52,072 nucleotides of DNA, taken from positions 1 to 52,072 of the forward strand of contig CAZPYT010000002.1 in assembly GCA_964590955.1 (NCBI GenBank), in the 5' to 3' direction. The translations under genes were made by a program, and so were the position numbers. Each line of letters begins with the position of its first letter. Positions within the stretch are counted from its first letter, which is position 1. The notes beneath the pieces are model-generated. The model had not been told where the DNA came from and searched no databases. It saw only the letters and a program-made list of their open reading frames with translations. Below, piece after piece: positions 1-6,354 of this stretch. Origin of the DNA: CAZPYT01 sp964590955. Lineage in GTDB: Bacteria > Patescibacteriota > WWE3 > UBA101185 > UBA10185.

Positions 1-106
1 CATCATTGTCCATAAAATAAACATTTTGGGCGGGAAAAATCGAGCAGAAAAACTCTTTGTACAAGAGGGGTCAGAGTATATGGGTATTAGTGACTCCCAA
101 AACCCA

Positions 107-523
107 TTACTCTACCGCTATTTTACTATTTTTATGTGTAAACTTCACCGTTATATTTCGTGAGTTACTTTGCCCCTCGTGGGCTCTCTTATCAAAATAT
201 CCCTTGACCATAAATGCTATTTCCAACGCTCGAAATCTTGTTGTCCAATCAGGCTCTTTCAACTTAGTGCCTTTTATTGTTTTGGTCGCGTCCAATGCCT
301 TTTTCAGTTGTTTTATAAGTTCCTCATCCGAAAAGTAAAAGGAATCCATGTAAGCCCTTATACGAGGGTTTCTCATATTCTGATAAGCAATGCTTGAAGC
401 CACATGGCTACTGTTTGCACCTTCCGTTATTTTATACGCGGTAAGTGCTGCTTTCATGGGTTCTCTTGTTTTCACCAGTTCTTCTACGAACACACGCTGC
501 TTAACGGTTAGAGACGGTTTCAT
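107..523 (-). CDS. Phage terminase small subunit-like protein
   Basis: The 138-residue product begins MKPSLTVKQRVFVEELVKT, the helix-turn-helix opening typical of Terminase_2-type small subunits (LTxKQxxFVxEY), followed by a repeated-insertion helix (AALTAYK) and a conserved stretch about residues that are added or missing between chromosome copies (SSIAYQNMRNPRIRAYM). In phages such proteins bind DNA and load the large terminase. No large terminase, portal or capsid gene is next to it, so this is an orphan: a prophage remnant, a domesticated DNA-binding protein, or the edge of a prophage lying left of the window. An upstream in-frame start at 562 exists, but similarity begins at the ATG at 523. 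No strong ribosome binding site is visible. Confidence 0.6.
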   Translation of the reverse strand: MKPSLTVKQRVFVEELVKTREPMKAALTAYKITEGANSSHVASSIAYQNMRNPRIRAYMDSFYFSDEELIKQLKKALDATKTIKGTKLKEPDWTTRFRALEIAFMVKGYFDKRAHEGQSNSRNITVKFTHKNSKIAVE

Positions 524-613
524 AAGGAAAAAATAGCACAAAAACCCACAAATCTGTACCAATCAATCAAGTAATATCAGGCAATGCTCTTATAACCCCA
601 TGTCCTATAGTCT

Positions 614-642
614 TTGACTGAAGTGACTTTTTAGCGTATAAT
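614..642 (+). promoter_or_regulatory. Consensus-like sigma-70 promoter for the 700-2215 genes
   Basis: TTGACT at 614-619 and TATAAT at 637-642 are separated by exactly 17 nt. Transcription should start near 649 and give a ~50-nt leader before the Shine-Dalgarno-led ATG at 700. This architecture is shared with the promoters at 26153 and 35972 and differs from the leaderless style of most neighbours. Confidence 0.75.
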
Positions 643-699
643 TAGACCATCAGTAATAATCAAACCACCTTGTTATCACTCAAATCCATGGAGGAAGAA

Positions 700-1176
700 A
701 TGAAAGCGTTAGGATTGATTCAATTCGTTGCTGAAACCTTAGTGGCGGGCATTTTCAAGCTCCTGCTCAAGGCAACCAAGACTCGCTCATGGGTCGTCAA
801 TAAAATCGAACTTTGGAGCGATGCAAACAGGTTCCCTGGAATCCGCTATGGTGTTTCTGCTACCTTGCAAGATGCTTTTGCCAAGGTCTCAGGCGGGAAA
901 ATCTGCGGGTATTGCCAATGGAACATCAAGCCTGGTGAACGGCACGGGTACTGTGAGGTTGTATTGAAGGTTCAGGGTATGGGCGAAGACGAACTTCTCA
1001 GAACCTGGAAAGCCTTGAAGCAATACGACCCCAAGGAACTCTACGACCGCGAAACAGGCGTCACTATGGAAACCTGGGCTGAAACCATCTACTCCGAGGT
1101 TTCAAGACGAGGCCTGGACTGGCGAGCATATGAAGATGAAGCCCCCGCACCAGCCGACTGCCTTGCTGCTTATTAG
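700..1176 (+). CDS. Hypothetical protein, GC-rich accessory class
   Basis: This 158-residue protein of unknown function has a hydrophobic N-terminal segment (MKALGLIQFVAETLVAGIF), then a soluble body with a possible CxxC zinc knuckle (KICGYCQWNIKPGERHGYC) near its middle and an acidic, Ala/Pro-rich tail. I chose ATG 700 over the in-frame TTG 670 and ATG 688 because GGAGG at 690-694 lies 5 nt before it. Base composition and codon choice (CTC, GGC, ACC, GCC) are clearly richer in GC than the surrounding genes. It heads a run of four small genes on the same strand and is served by the promoter at 614-642. I recognise no family; the CxxC pair could bind metal, but that is inference. Confidence 0.75.
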   Translation: MKALGLIQFVAETLVAGIFKLLLKATKTRSWVVNKIELWSDANRFPGIRYGVSATLQDAFAKVSGGKICGYCQWNIKPGERHGYCEVVLKVQGMGEDELLRTWKALKQYDPKELYDRETGVTMETWAETIYSEVSRRGLDWRAYEDEAPAPADCLAAY

Positions 1177-1202
1177 CAAATCTACAGTCATCAGTATCTC
1201 AA

Positions 1203-1315
1203 GGGATAAGCATTTGTATAAAAATGCCGATGTTTATCCCCTAACTCAAATCTATTTTGGATTTTACAAATAGGTTTAAGTTAGGGTAATATCCCACCAC
1301 AACAAATCTTTGTGG
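1203..1315 (+). other. Three consecutive RNA hairpins between accessory genes
   Basis: Three inverted repeats follow one another. GGGATAA (1203-1209) pairs with TTATCCC (1234-1240), with inner GCAT/ATGC. CTAACTCAAATCTATTTTG (1241-1259) pairs imperfectly with CAAATAGGTTTAAGTTAG (1267-1284). CCACAA (1297-1302) pairs with TTGTGG (1310-1315). None is followed by a long U-run, so this is not a plain terminator. It lies 34 nt before the Shine-Dalgarno-led start at 1350 and could be a structured leader, a processing site or a small RNA. Confidence 0.5.
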
Positions 1316-1349
1316 AATAATCAATCATCATCAAAAAGGAGATGAAGCG

Positions 1350-1583
1350 ATGGCAGAAGACCCGAAAAAGAAAGTGGTGGTCTGGAAGTTCAAGAACCCC
1401 CTGTCCCGACGAAACAAAGATTTCAACCAGGCTGTACGAGTGGGCGAAGCCGACTCGCACGAGAAACTGGTGGAAATGTCTGGCGGCGGATACCTGGGCT
1501 ATACTGACCCCGAAACTGGTGAGTGGCTGAGCTATGCTCAAGCTGAAAAACGGTTTGGTGAAGAACCCTGGGCAAGCATGTAG
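1350..1583 (+). CDS. Small hypothetical protein, GC-rich accessory operon
   Basis: This 77-residue protein of unknown family is mixed-charge, with a basic N-terminus (MAEDPKKKVVVWKFKNPLSR) and a Gly/aromatic C-terminal half (GGGYLGYTDPETGEW). It has no signal peptide or membrane segment. AGGAG at 1337-1341 lies 8 nt before the ATG. The stop is 9 nt from the next start and the downstream Shine-Dalgarno begins right at the stop codon, so translation is probably coupled with 1593-1844. Codon use is GC-rich like its neighbours. Confidence 0.7.
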   Translation: MAEDPKKKVVVWKFKNPLSRRNKDFNQAVRVGEADSHEKLVEMSGGGYLGYTDPETGEWLSYAQAEKRFGEEPWASM

Positions 1584-1592
1584 GAGGTTATA

Positions 1593-1844
1593 GTGGATAC
1601 AAACACTTTCAGAACCTACGCTGGTTTAATTGTCCGTGCTATTAAAGCTGCGGATGAAAAGACAGGCAAAATCGCCGAAGAATATGTCGAAGCGGTGATT
1701 GCCAAAAAAGAAGGGAAAAAGACCCGCGAGGAAGTACAAACCATCCTTGATAAGTTTCCTCACACTAACGAAGTGTCGGATGGAGTGTCTTCCCTGGTCG
1801 CTAACCTATTCACCCTGGTGTTCGCATACGAAACGCCACAATAA
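1593..1844 (+). CDS. Small hypothetical protein, GTG start
   Basis: This 83-residue, mostly helical protein of unknown family starts at GTG 1593, fixed by AGGAGG at 1582-1587 with a 5-nt spacer. The middle is lysine/glutamate rich (AKKEGKKTREEVQTI) and the C-terminal third is hydrophobic (SLVANLFTLVFAYE). No catalytic motif is visible. It lies third in the 700-2215 run, 17 nt before the tautomerase-like gene, and is likely co-transcribed with it. Confidence 0.65.
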   Translation: MDTNTFRTYAGLIVRAIKAADEKTGKIAEEYVEAVIAKKEGKKTREEVQTILDKFPHTNEVSDGVSSLVANLFTLVFAYETPQ

Positions 1845-1861
1845 GACAAGGAGAGTGGAAA

Positions 1862-2215
1862 ATGCCGTTCGTAACTGTAAAAGGTGCCCCAAGGGACACC
1901 CCGCAAGAAGTTTTTGATGCTGTCGTTCAAGGTGTCAAAGCAGAAGTAGCGAAAGTCATGGGCACGAAGCCTGACTGGTTCGATGTTTACTTCCCTGCCG
2001 ACCTGTCCCGCGCGGAACATGAAACCCTCTATGTGTCCATCGACACAGGTTTGTTCTTCGGAAAGGAGGGTATGGACGAGTTAGCCAAGAACACCACCCA
2101 AGCTCTCGCCCAAGTCGTCTGGGATGCCTTCAAAGGTCGCTATGCCGTCGAAGTGTTCGTCAACAACCTGAACATCGGCTGGCGTTCGTTGAAGCATCGT
2201 GGCGAATACAATTAA
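1862..2215 (+). CDS. Tautomerase-superfamily-like protein
   Basis: The 117-residue product starts MPFVTVKGAPRD. Removal of the initiator Met would expose Pro1, the catalytic base of 4-oxalocrotonate tautomerase-like enzymes. The following pattern fits one beta-alpha-beta unit of that fold: a beta strand, a helix with AVVQGVKAEVAKVMG, then a strand with DWFDVYFPADL. At 117 residues it is close to a two-unit (MIF/CHMI-sized) member rather than a 62-residue 4-OT. The substrate cannot be told. AGGAG at 1849-1853 precedes the ATG by 8 nt. It is the last gene of the GC-rich operon and is followed by an intrinsic terminator. The family call rests on Pro1 and the overall pattern only. Confidence 0.5.
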   Translation: MPFVTVKGAPRDTPQEVFDAVVQGVKAEVAKVMGTKPDWFDVYFPADLSRAEHETLYVSIDTGLFFGKEGMDELAKNTTQALAQVVWDAFKGRYAVEVFVNNLNIGWRSLKHRGEYN

Positions 2216-2246
2216 ATAACTGGCTTTTTTGAACATTGCCAATGAG

Positions 2247-2290
2247 GCACTCTTAGTTGAACAAACTCGGAGTGCTTTTTCTTTTTATAT
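2247..2290 (+). terminator. Intrinsic terminator of the 700-2215 operon
   Basis: GCACTC (2247-2252) pairs with GAGTGC (2270-2275), followed by TTTTTCTTTTT. The T-run with one interrupting C is also seen at the terminators at 27501 and 36849, which close the other GC-rich operons. Confidence 0.8.
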
Positions 2291-2414
2291 AGATATAGGG
2301 GTTATTTTATATGTTGTCATCACCGTATATACTCTAACCATAGAATCAATCAAAGAGTTCCATTGAACACTCATTTGGTGCGCCAAAAATTTGGGGATAC
2401 AAGCAGTAAGCTTT

Positions 2415-3299
2415 CTAGTGTAACAAAGACTTTTTAACCAGCATAAAGACTCTCTTACTGACCTGAGCTATTGAACCGTTTCCATCTACAACATGCCAAT
2501 TATACTTATCTGCTAAATACTTGTATTCAATTCTGTTTTTTTGCCATATTATATCTCCGGCTTCTTCATAGATATTTCCTTTTTCAATAGAATTCACAAA
2601 TCTATTTCCGTCTAAAAGAATAGAAATAGTTGGCTCTACTAGCCCAAAGTTGATGTTTTCCAGTTCTTTTAGTGCTAATCCCCATGTTAATCCCCAGGCA
2701 AGTCCTGTTCCTACGTAGCCCTCAGAAATGACATCGATTCCTTTTTCCAGCAAATTTGTCAGAGTATTTTGGAAATCAATCCTGTTTTTTGCATATAGTT
2801 TTTGAAACTCAAATGATTTTGGATCTATTTTATATATGTTAGCCCTATGTAGAATGTCATAAATCATTGGCCCTGTAGGTTCAATATTGTACATAGGATA
2901 TTTAAGCACTGTAAAAGACTGATGTCCGGTTTTTGCAATTTCCTCTACCAGTTTCATAATTTGTGTTGTCTTACCAACATTATTAGCACCATAAAAAACA
3001 ATAAACACTCCTTTTCTTTTTTGATAGGTTGTTTGTACGGAGCTTTTTGAATTATCCAGGTAATAGCCTACCTTAGGCTTGGTTTTCAACAACCCTCTAT
3101 CTGCCCCTAATGATTTTCTTAATCGACTGACAATCTGGTCTATTGCCTCATTTGAAATGCCATTCTTATTATCATCCGGATATAAGTAAGAAATGATTTC
3201 ATCTCTGGTGACGATAGCCCCTTTTTTTTCATGAAGCAGCTCTATTAAAAGATATTCAGATTTTGTAATTTTCTTTTTTAAGCTCTCTAGGTCAATCAT
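2415..3299 (-). CDS. Winged-helix DNA-binding domain fused to thymidylate-kinase-like P-loop domain
   Basis: The 294 residues contain two domains. Residues 1-85 match an OmpR/PhoB-type C-terminal winged helix: SEYLLIELLHEKKGAIVTRDE, then a recognition-helix region AIDQIVSRLRKSLG, and the wing KTKPKVGYYL. Residues ~97-290 form a thymidylate-kinase-like fold with the P-loop YGANNVGKTTQ, a substrate-side segment ILKYPMYNIEPTGP, and SEGYVGTGLAWG where dTMP kinases carry the DRY/DRS motif. The gene is divergent from a normal tmk across 156 bp. The likely role is a nucleotide- or ligand-sensing regulator, by analogy with NadR, but it may keep kinase activity. No receiver domain is present. Function is inferred. 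Confidence 0.7.
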   Translation of the reverse strand: MIDLESLKKKITKSEYLLIELLHEKKGAIVTRDEIISYLYPDDNKNGISNEAIDQIVSRLRKSLGADRGLLKTKPKVGYYLDNSKSSVQTTYQKRKGVFIVFYGANNVGKTTQIMKLVEEIAKTGHQSFTVLKYPMYNIEPTGPMIYDILHRANIYKIDPKSFEFQKLYAKNRIDFQNTLTNLLEKGIDVISEGYVGTGLAWGLTWGLALKELENINFGLVEPTISILLDGNRFVNSIEKGNIYEEAGDIIWQKNRIEYKYLADKYNWHVVDGNGSIAQVSKRVFMLVKKSLLH

Positions 3300-3455
3300 A
3301 GATAATTTGCCTTTTTTGGAGATGAAAACGGGTAGGTAAAAGAGATATTACACCCAAATGTTTTTGTAAGCAAAATATCAGCTTTTTGAGTTTTATATAT
3401 CAATTATTTTCCCTCACCTTTTTATATTGTTATTTCAACTAAGAAAGGAGTTGAA
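3300..3455. promoter_or_regulatory. Divergent control region between the HTH-kinase fusion and tmk
   Basis: This 156-bp region must hold promoters for both strands. AT-rich hexamers are present: TATATT near 3425 on the plus strand and TAATAT on the minus strand. GATATT and AATATC form an inverted repeat around 3344-3380, a possible operator for the winged-helix protein. AAGGAG before ATG 3456 is the tmk ribosome binding site. The operator assignment is speculative. Confidence 0.35.
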
Positions 3456-4085
3456 ATGTATATAGCTTTTGAAGGAATTGTCGGAGTAGGAAAGTCCACT
3501 CAGGCTGAGATGTTAGCTACCTATCTAACGGAGAAATATCCAAAGAGAGAGGTACTGCTGACTCGTGAGCCCGGCGGAGATGAGATCGCAGAAAAAATAA
3601 GGGTATTGGTTCAGGGGACAAACTTTAATGTTGACATGAAAGCTGTTTGTGAGGCGTATTTATATGCTGCGGCCAGGGCTCAAAGTCTTAGAACTATAGT
3701 ACAGCCATGTTTGCGCAGAGGAGGTATAGTCATCGTCGACAGGAGTATTGCCACGAGTTTGGTGTACCAGGGGATTATGCGTGGTGTGGGTATTAACAAG
3801 ATTATGCGCATAAATAAAGAAGCTCTTGCCGGGTGCTTGCCCAACTATGTTCTACTGTTGGATATGCCCGTAGCTGCAGCTTTACCCAGAGTACATGATC
3901 TCGCCGGTGATAAATGGGAATCAAAAGGTTCTGAGTTTTTTAGGCATGCTCGACGCGGTTATAGAAAAGTGGAAATTTATTGGCGTCTGCGGAATTATAT
4001 GAGTGGATGGAAAACAATAGATGCTCAAGGTACCAAAGATGAAGTGTTTGAGTTAATTTTAACCTCTTTGAATATGAGGAAGTAA
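3456..4085 (+). CDS. tmk: Thymidylate kinase
   Basis: The 209-residue protein is typical in length for dTMP kinase, which phosphorylates dTMP to dTDP with ATP. The P-loop is FEGIVGVGKSTQ (residues 4-15). LTREPGGDEIAEKIR follows, the conserved TREPGG substrate-binding segment. VDRSIATSLVYQG carries the DR motif, and a basic C-terminal helix region (RGYRKVEIYWRLR) corresponds to the lid. GGAG before the ATG is a clear Shine-Dalgarno. A bidirectional terminator follows directly. The divergent gene encodes a second TMK-like domain fused to a DNA-binding domain, suggesting local regulation of thymidylate metabolism. Confidence 0.9.
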   Translation: MYIAFEGIVGVGKSTQAEMLATYLTEKYPKREVLLTREPGGDEIAEKIRVLVQGTNFNVDMKAVCEAYLYAAARAQSLRTIVQPCLRRGGIVIVDRSIATSLVYQGIMRGVGINKIMRINKEALAGCLPNYVLLLDMPVAAALPRVHDLAGDKWESKGSEFFRHARRGYRKVEIYWRLRNYMSGWKTIDAQGTKDEVFELILTSLNMRK

Positions 4086-4092
4086 ACAAAAA

Positions 4093-4134
4093 AAGTCTCT
4101 TGGATTAAATTTCTGAGAGACTTATTTTTTATTT
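4093..4134. terminator. Bidirectional intrinsic terminator
   Basis: AAGTCTCT (4093-4100) pairs with AGAGACTT (4116-4123), with a T-rich tail on the plus strand and an A-run on the other side. It ends tmk from the left and the small membrane-peptide gene from the right. Confidence 0.85.
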
Positions 4135-4239
4135 CATGGGAAGCAGTGTTGTTGCATCCGGTCTTTTTGTAGTGAAAACCAATATCAATATCGCTACTAT
4201 AATCAATACAAAAAATATGACGGTTTGAGTTTTTTTCAT
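4129..4239 (-). CDS. 36-residue single-span membrane peptide
   Basis: The short frame encodes MKKTQTVIFFVLIIVAIL and continues through one hydrophobic span into a short polar tail ending LLPMK. TATAAT (minus strand, 4246-4251) lies exactly 6 nt before the ATG, the spacing seen at many genes here, so it is probably expressed as a leaderless mRNA. The terminator at 4093-4134 sits at its stop codon. The combination of promoter, frame and terminator makes a real small gene likely. Its role is unknown. Confidence 0.6.
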   Translation of the reverse strand: MKKTQTVIFFVLIIVAILILVFTTKRPDATTLLPMK

Positions 4240-4316
4240 AATAAGATTATACATGCTAGAATCTTGAGGCGTAAAATAAGTATTAAAATGCGTACATCCT
4301 TTTGTTTACCTGTTTT

Positions 4317-4393
4317 GGGCCGTTAGCTCAGTTGGCTAGAGCGCTACATTCGCATTGTAGAGGTCAGGGGTTCGACTCCCCTACGGTCCACCA
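4317..4393 (+). tRNA. tRNA-Ala(CGC)
   Basis: The cloverleaf is complete. The acceptor GGGCCGT (4317-4323) pairs with ACGGTCC (4383-4389). The D-arm is GCTC/GAGC, the anticodon arm CTACA-TTCGCAT-TGTAG, and the T-arm AGGGG-TTCGACT-CCCCT. A73 is followed by an encoded CCA. Anticodon CGC reads GCG alanine codons. The sequence after its 3' end is repeated at 6254-6300, so this tRNA looks like the anchor of an insertion region. Confidence 0.95.
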
Positions 4394-4427
4394 TATGCTT
4401 AGGTTTTCTACTGTTTTCTTATGATTT
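4385..4427 (+). repeat. Direct repeat copy 1: tRNA-Ala 3' end plus downstream flank
   Basis: GGTCCACCA, the tRNA 3' end, is followed by TTAGGTTTT and CTACTGTTTTCTTA. The same order (GGTCAACTA, TCAGGTTTT, CTACTGATTTCTTA) recurs at 6253-6300 with a 10-nt insertion. The two copies bracket 1.86 kb carrying the methyltransferase, an unknown gene and a NUDIX gene, as att sites bracket an integrated element. Confidence 0.55.
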
Positions 4428-5188
4428 TATTTTTTGACCAGGTGTGCTGCAAAATAACCTCGCGCATTAGGAATAATCACTTCCCATCCATTTTTACAAA
4501 AAGCGTTTTGTAATGAAAAATTTGTGTAACCATTAGGTAGTAGATCTTCAAATGTGGGGCTTGTTCCGCGCCATATAGTTCCTTTTTGACAAACCCTTGT
4601 AACTTCACGAAAATATCTCTCGAAATCGGCACTATCTTTTGGTAACCATGCAGGAAAAGTTTCAACAGATAGCATCCTATCAAAAGTGTTATCGGCAAAG
4701 GGCAAATTTCCAAACTCACCCGCCACTGAATCTGCGGAGTTTTGTGGGATTTCCATTTCGTAAAAAGGGTGTTTGTCATTATCGTATCCTTGCAGTAAAT
4801 ATCTAAAATCTAGACTCACACATTTAACCCCTAATCCCGAATACTTTTCATTTATTTGATCTTTTGCTATTCCTTTGCCACTGCCTAAATCTAAAATCTT
4901 CGTATTCTCAGAAAAAAATCCTGTAATTCCACCAAAAGGCTCTCCACCTTCTAGGTCCCATTCGTATTTAACGGAGGCTACTCTTTCTGAATTCCCATTA
5001 TCTGCTGGGATGAATTTACTAATTTTATGAAGAGATTCTAACGAAGTTTTAGCAATGCTGCCTGATTCGACCTTTGGTTTTTTAGTTTGCCAATTCTCGT
5101 CAAAAACCATAAACATGTATGTATCCAAGTCCCTCTCTGAGGCTGTTTCTCTTGTATCATAATATCCGTCTGGATGTTCTCTTAGCAT
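4427..5188 (-). CDS. Class I SAM-dependent methyltransferase
   Basis: The 253 residues have a ~90-residue N-terminal extension of unknown fold. A Rossmann methyltransferase core follows: motif I KILDLGSGKG (97-106), an acidic residue ending strand 2 (CVSLDFRY), and a Methyltransf_11-like FADNTFDRMLSVETFPAWLP at strand 4. The C-terminal half continues the family pattern. The substrate is not identifiable. TATAAT sits 6 nt before the ATG, predicting a leaderless transcript. The gene fills the first module after tRNA-Ala, and a degenerate tRNA 3'-end copy lies just upstream of its promoter at 5213-5243. Confidence 0.75.
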   Translation of the reverse strand: MLREHPDGYYDTRETASERDLDTYMFMVFDENWQTKKPKVESGSIAKTSLESLHKISKFIPADNGNSERVASVKYEWDLEGGEPFGGITGFFSENTKILDLGSGKGIAKDQINEKYSGLGVKCVSLDFRYLLQGYDNDKHPFYEMEIPQNSADSVAGEFGNLPFADNTFDRMLSVETFPAWLPKDSADFERYFREVTRVCQKGTIWRGTSPTFEDLLPNGYTNFSLQNAFCKNGWEVIIPNARGYFAAHLVKK

Positions 5189-5212
5189 AAATTCATTATA
5201 TCAGTTGAAAGT

Positions 5213-5243
5213 AGATCGAAATATCGTTGGTTATGGTCCACCA
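5213..5243 (+). repeat. Degenerate tRNA-Ala 3'-end-like repeat R1
   Basis: The copy reads GATCGAAATATCG, then GTTATGGTCCACCA. The last 13 nt match the tRNA-Ala end CTACGGTCCACCA at 11 positions, and the whole unit matches R2 (6231-6259) closely. It can be read as an att-like scar or as an element shared upstream of several promoters. Confidence 0.55.
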
Positions 5244-5289
5244 AAAACAGGGTCGTTACCGAATGAAATGAGCTGGCGGTTCTGTTTTT
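5243..5289. other. Hairpin following repeat R1
   Basis: AAAAACAG (5243-5250) pairs with CTGTTTTT (5282-5289), with inner ACCG/CGGT. It overlaps the end of R1 and precedes the GATG-TTCG repeat at 5314. It could be part of a recombination site or a terminator; there is no proof for either. Confidence 0.4.
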
Positions 5290-5313
5290 GAAGACCGGCA
5301 AGCATGAATCTAC

Positions 5314-5392
5314 GATGTGGGTTCGACATTTGCCGAAGGCAAAAGCAAGCTTTGCTATAAGAGGATCCTTAGGCGTTTAGCCTAGTATTATA
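5314..5392. repeat. T-arm-like repeat E1 with small palindromes
   Basis: GATGTGGGTTCGAC, then TTTGCCGAAGGCAAA (a perfect 6-bp hairpin), then AGCAAGCTTTGCT and TAGGCGTTTAGCCTA, two further small hairpins. The start resembles a tRNA T-arm and is related to copies at 8439 (E2) and 9922 (E3), with the shared core GATG-G-ATTCG-TGCC. Confidence 0.45.
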
Positions 5393-5760
5393 TTTATAAA
5401 CTCTGGTAACCATTCTTCGTTTCCGGGATGCATGTTTTCATATGGTAATTCACTTAACTCAAACCATTTTAGTACTTTTATACTATTTTCTTAAGGATTA
5501 GGGTTTCCGTTCCATATGTCAATTTGATACACATCAAATAATTCGTGTGTTCCAATATATTTTATAGTTTTTGAATCTACATCAACTCCTATTTCTTCCT
5601 TTAATTTTCTACATGCTGCAGCGGGACTTGATTCGCCAGCTTCTATGTATCCACTCACGCCATTCCAAACGAATTGATCATGATATTTTTCATTAATTAA
5701 CAGAATTTTATTTTTACTATGTAAAAAGCTTAAAACTGCTCTACGCATATTTAACTTCAC
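5377..5760 (-). pseudogene. MTH1/MutT-like NUDIX hydrolase with an in-frame TAA
   Basis: The reading frame encodes a 127-codon NUDIX protein. The NUDIX box is GYIEAGESSPAAACRKLKEE (GX5E, then RK in place of the usual RE, and EE kept). Translation meets TAA at 5491-5493 after 89 residues (WNGNPNP). The same frame continues without a shift for 37 residues including WFELSELPYENMHPGNEEW, the conserved NUDIX C-terminal helix region. One nonsense mutation therefore splits an otherwise intact gene. TAA is the normal stop elsewhere here, so a pseudogene or a base-call error is likeliest. It overlaps the upstream gene by 4 nt and was its operon partner. Confidence 0.75.
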
Positions 5761-6152
5761 CAGTGGCCCACTCCAGTCAATTTGGGGTTTTCATACCAAT
5801 CAGAGTAATTCAATTGGTTTGGAGTTTCTTTAAGTGTGTTTACTCTTTTAATCCAAATATTTATTAGATCGTCTTTATATGTTTGTCCTTTGCGTAGTAA
5901 ATCCTCCAATAGTTTTAATCTCATTTGGTTTTTACCTTTTATAGTGTCTCCTGCATAAATATACAAAGTTTGAAGGAAAAAGTTTCGTTTTGGGCAATTC
6001 GCATCTGCTGCCAAGTCTAGTAATTCTGCCATATAACCTGGTTGAGCAACCATTAGGTTAAAGTCTTGTTCGGGTGCCAATGCATTTTGGTCGTATGCCC
6101 ATAGCTTAATTTCGTCCGTCGTTGGATTTGCCCAGTCATTAAAGTCATTCAT
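5757..6152 (-). CDS. Hypothetical acidic protein upstream of NUDIX
   Basis: This 131-residue soluble protein starts MNDFNDWANPTTDEIKLWAY and is rich in aromatic and acidic residues. It has helical character (MAELLDLAADANCPKRNFFL) and no signal peptide. I do not recognise the family; it may be a small helical repeat or an adaptor. TATAAT (minus strand, 6159-6164) is 6 nt before the ATG, so the mRNA is probably leaderless. The stop overlaps the NUDIX start by 4 nt (ATGA type), indicating translational coupling and a linked function. The pair sits in the second module of the tRNA-Ala region, with repeat R2 about 80 nt upstream. Confidence 0.7.
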   Translation of the reverse strand: MNDFNDWANPTTDEIKLWAYDQNALAPEQDFNLMVAQPGYMAELLDLAADANCPKRNFFLQTLYIYAGDTIKGKNQMRLKLLEDLLRKGQTYKDDLINIWIKRVNTLKETPNQLNYSDWYENPKLTGVGHW

Positions 6153-6230
6153 GAAAATATTATACCCTTATTATATGAAGATAGCGTTTATATTGCATTT
6201 TGTTAATATTTCAATTATGCATTTATAAAT

Positions 6231-6259
6231 AGGTCGAAATATCGCATGTTATGGTCAAC
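6231..6259 (+). repeat. Degenerate tRNA-Ala 3'-end-like repeat R2
   Basis: GGTCGAAATATCG then GTTATGGTCAACT closely matches R1 (5213-5243) in order and spacing. Its last 9 nt are a weaker match to the tRNA 3' end GGTCCACCA. It is continuous with the flank repeat at 6253-6300. Confidence 0.5.
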
Positions 6260-6300
6260 TATTTTCTCAGGTTTTATTCTATTTTCTACTGATTTCTTAC
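6253..6300 (+). repeat. Direct repeat copy 2 of the tRNA-Ala 3' flank
   Basis: GGTCAACTA, TCAGGTTTT, a 10-nt insertion, then CTACTGATTTCTTA mirrors the flank of tRNA-Ala at 4385-4427. It marks the right end of the 4394-6253 segment. Confidence 0.55.
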
Positions 6301-6307
6301 TAAACTA

Positions 6308-6350
6308 CAAAAAAATAACCCCCAAGCCAAAAAGATGGTCTGAGGGTTAT
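6308..6350 (-). terminator. Intrinsic terminator of the MFS gene
   Basis: On the minus strand ATAACCC and GGGTTAT (plus coordinates 6344-6350 and 6315-6321) form the stem, followed by seven T residues. It begins about 5 nt after the MFS stop codon. Confidence 0.8.
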
Positions 6351-6354
6351 GGCT

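Noticed and set aside
2362..2400. Possible tRNA-end copy (GTGCGCCAAAAA)
   Set aside because: Only GCGCCA plus A-run is shared and no tRNA lies nearby; likely chance.
5243..5289. Integron attC site
   Set aside because: The hairpin has no GTTRRRY/RYYYAAC core pair and there is no integron integrase in view; repeats match tRNA ends better.
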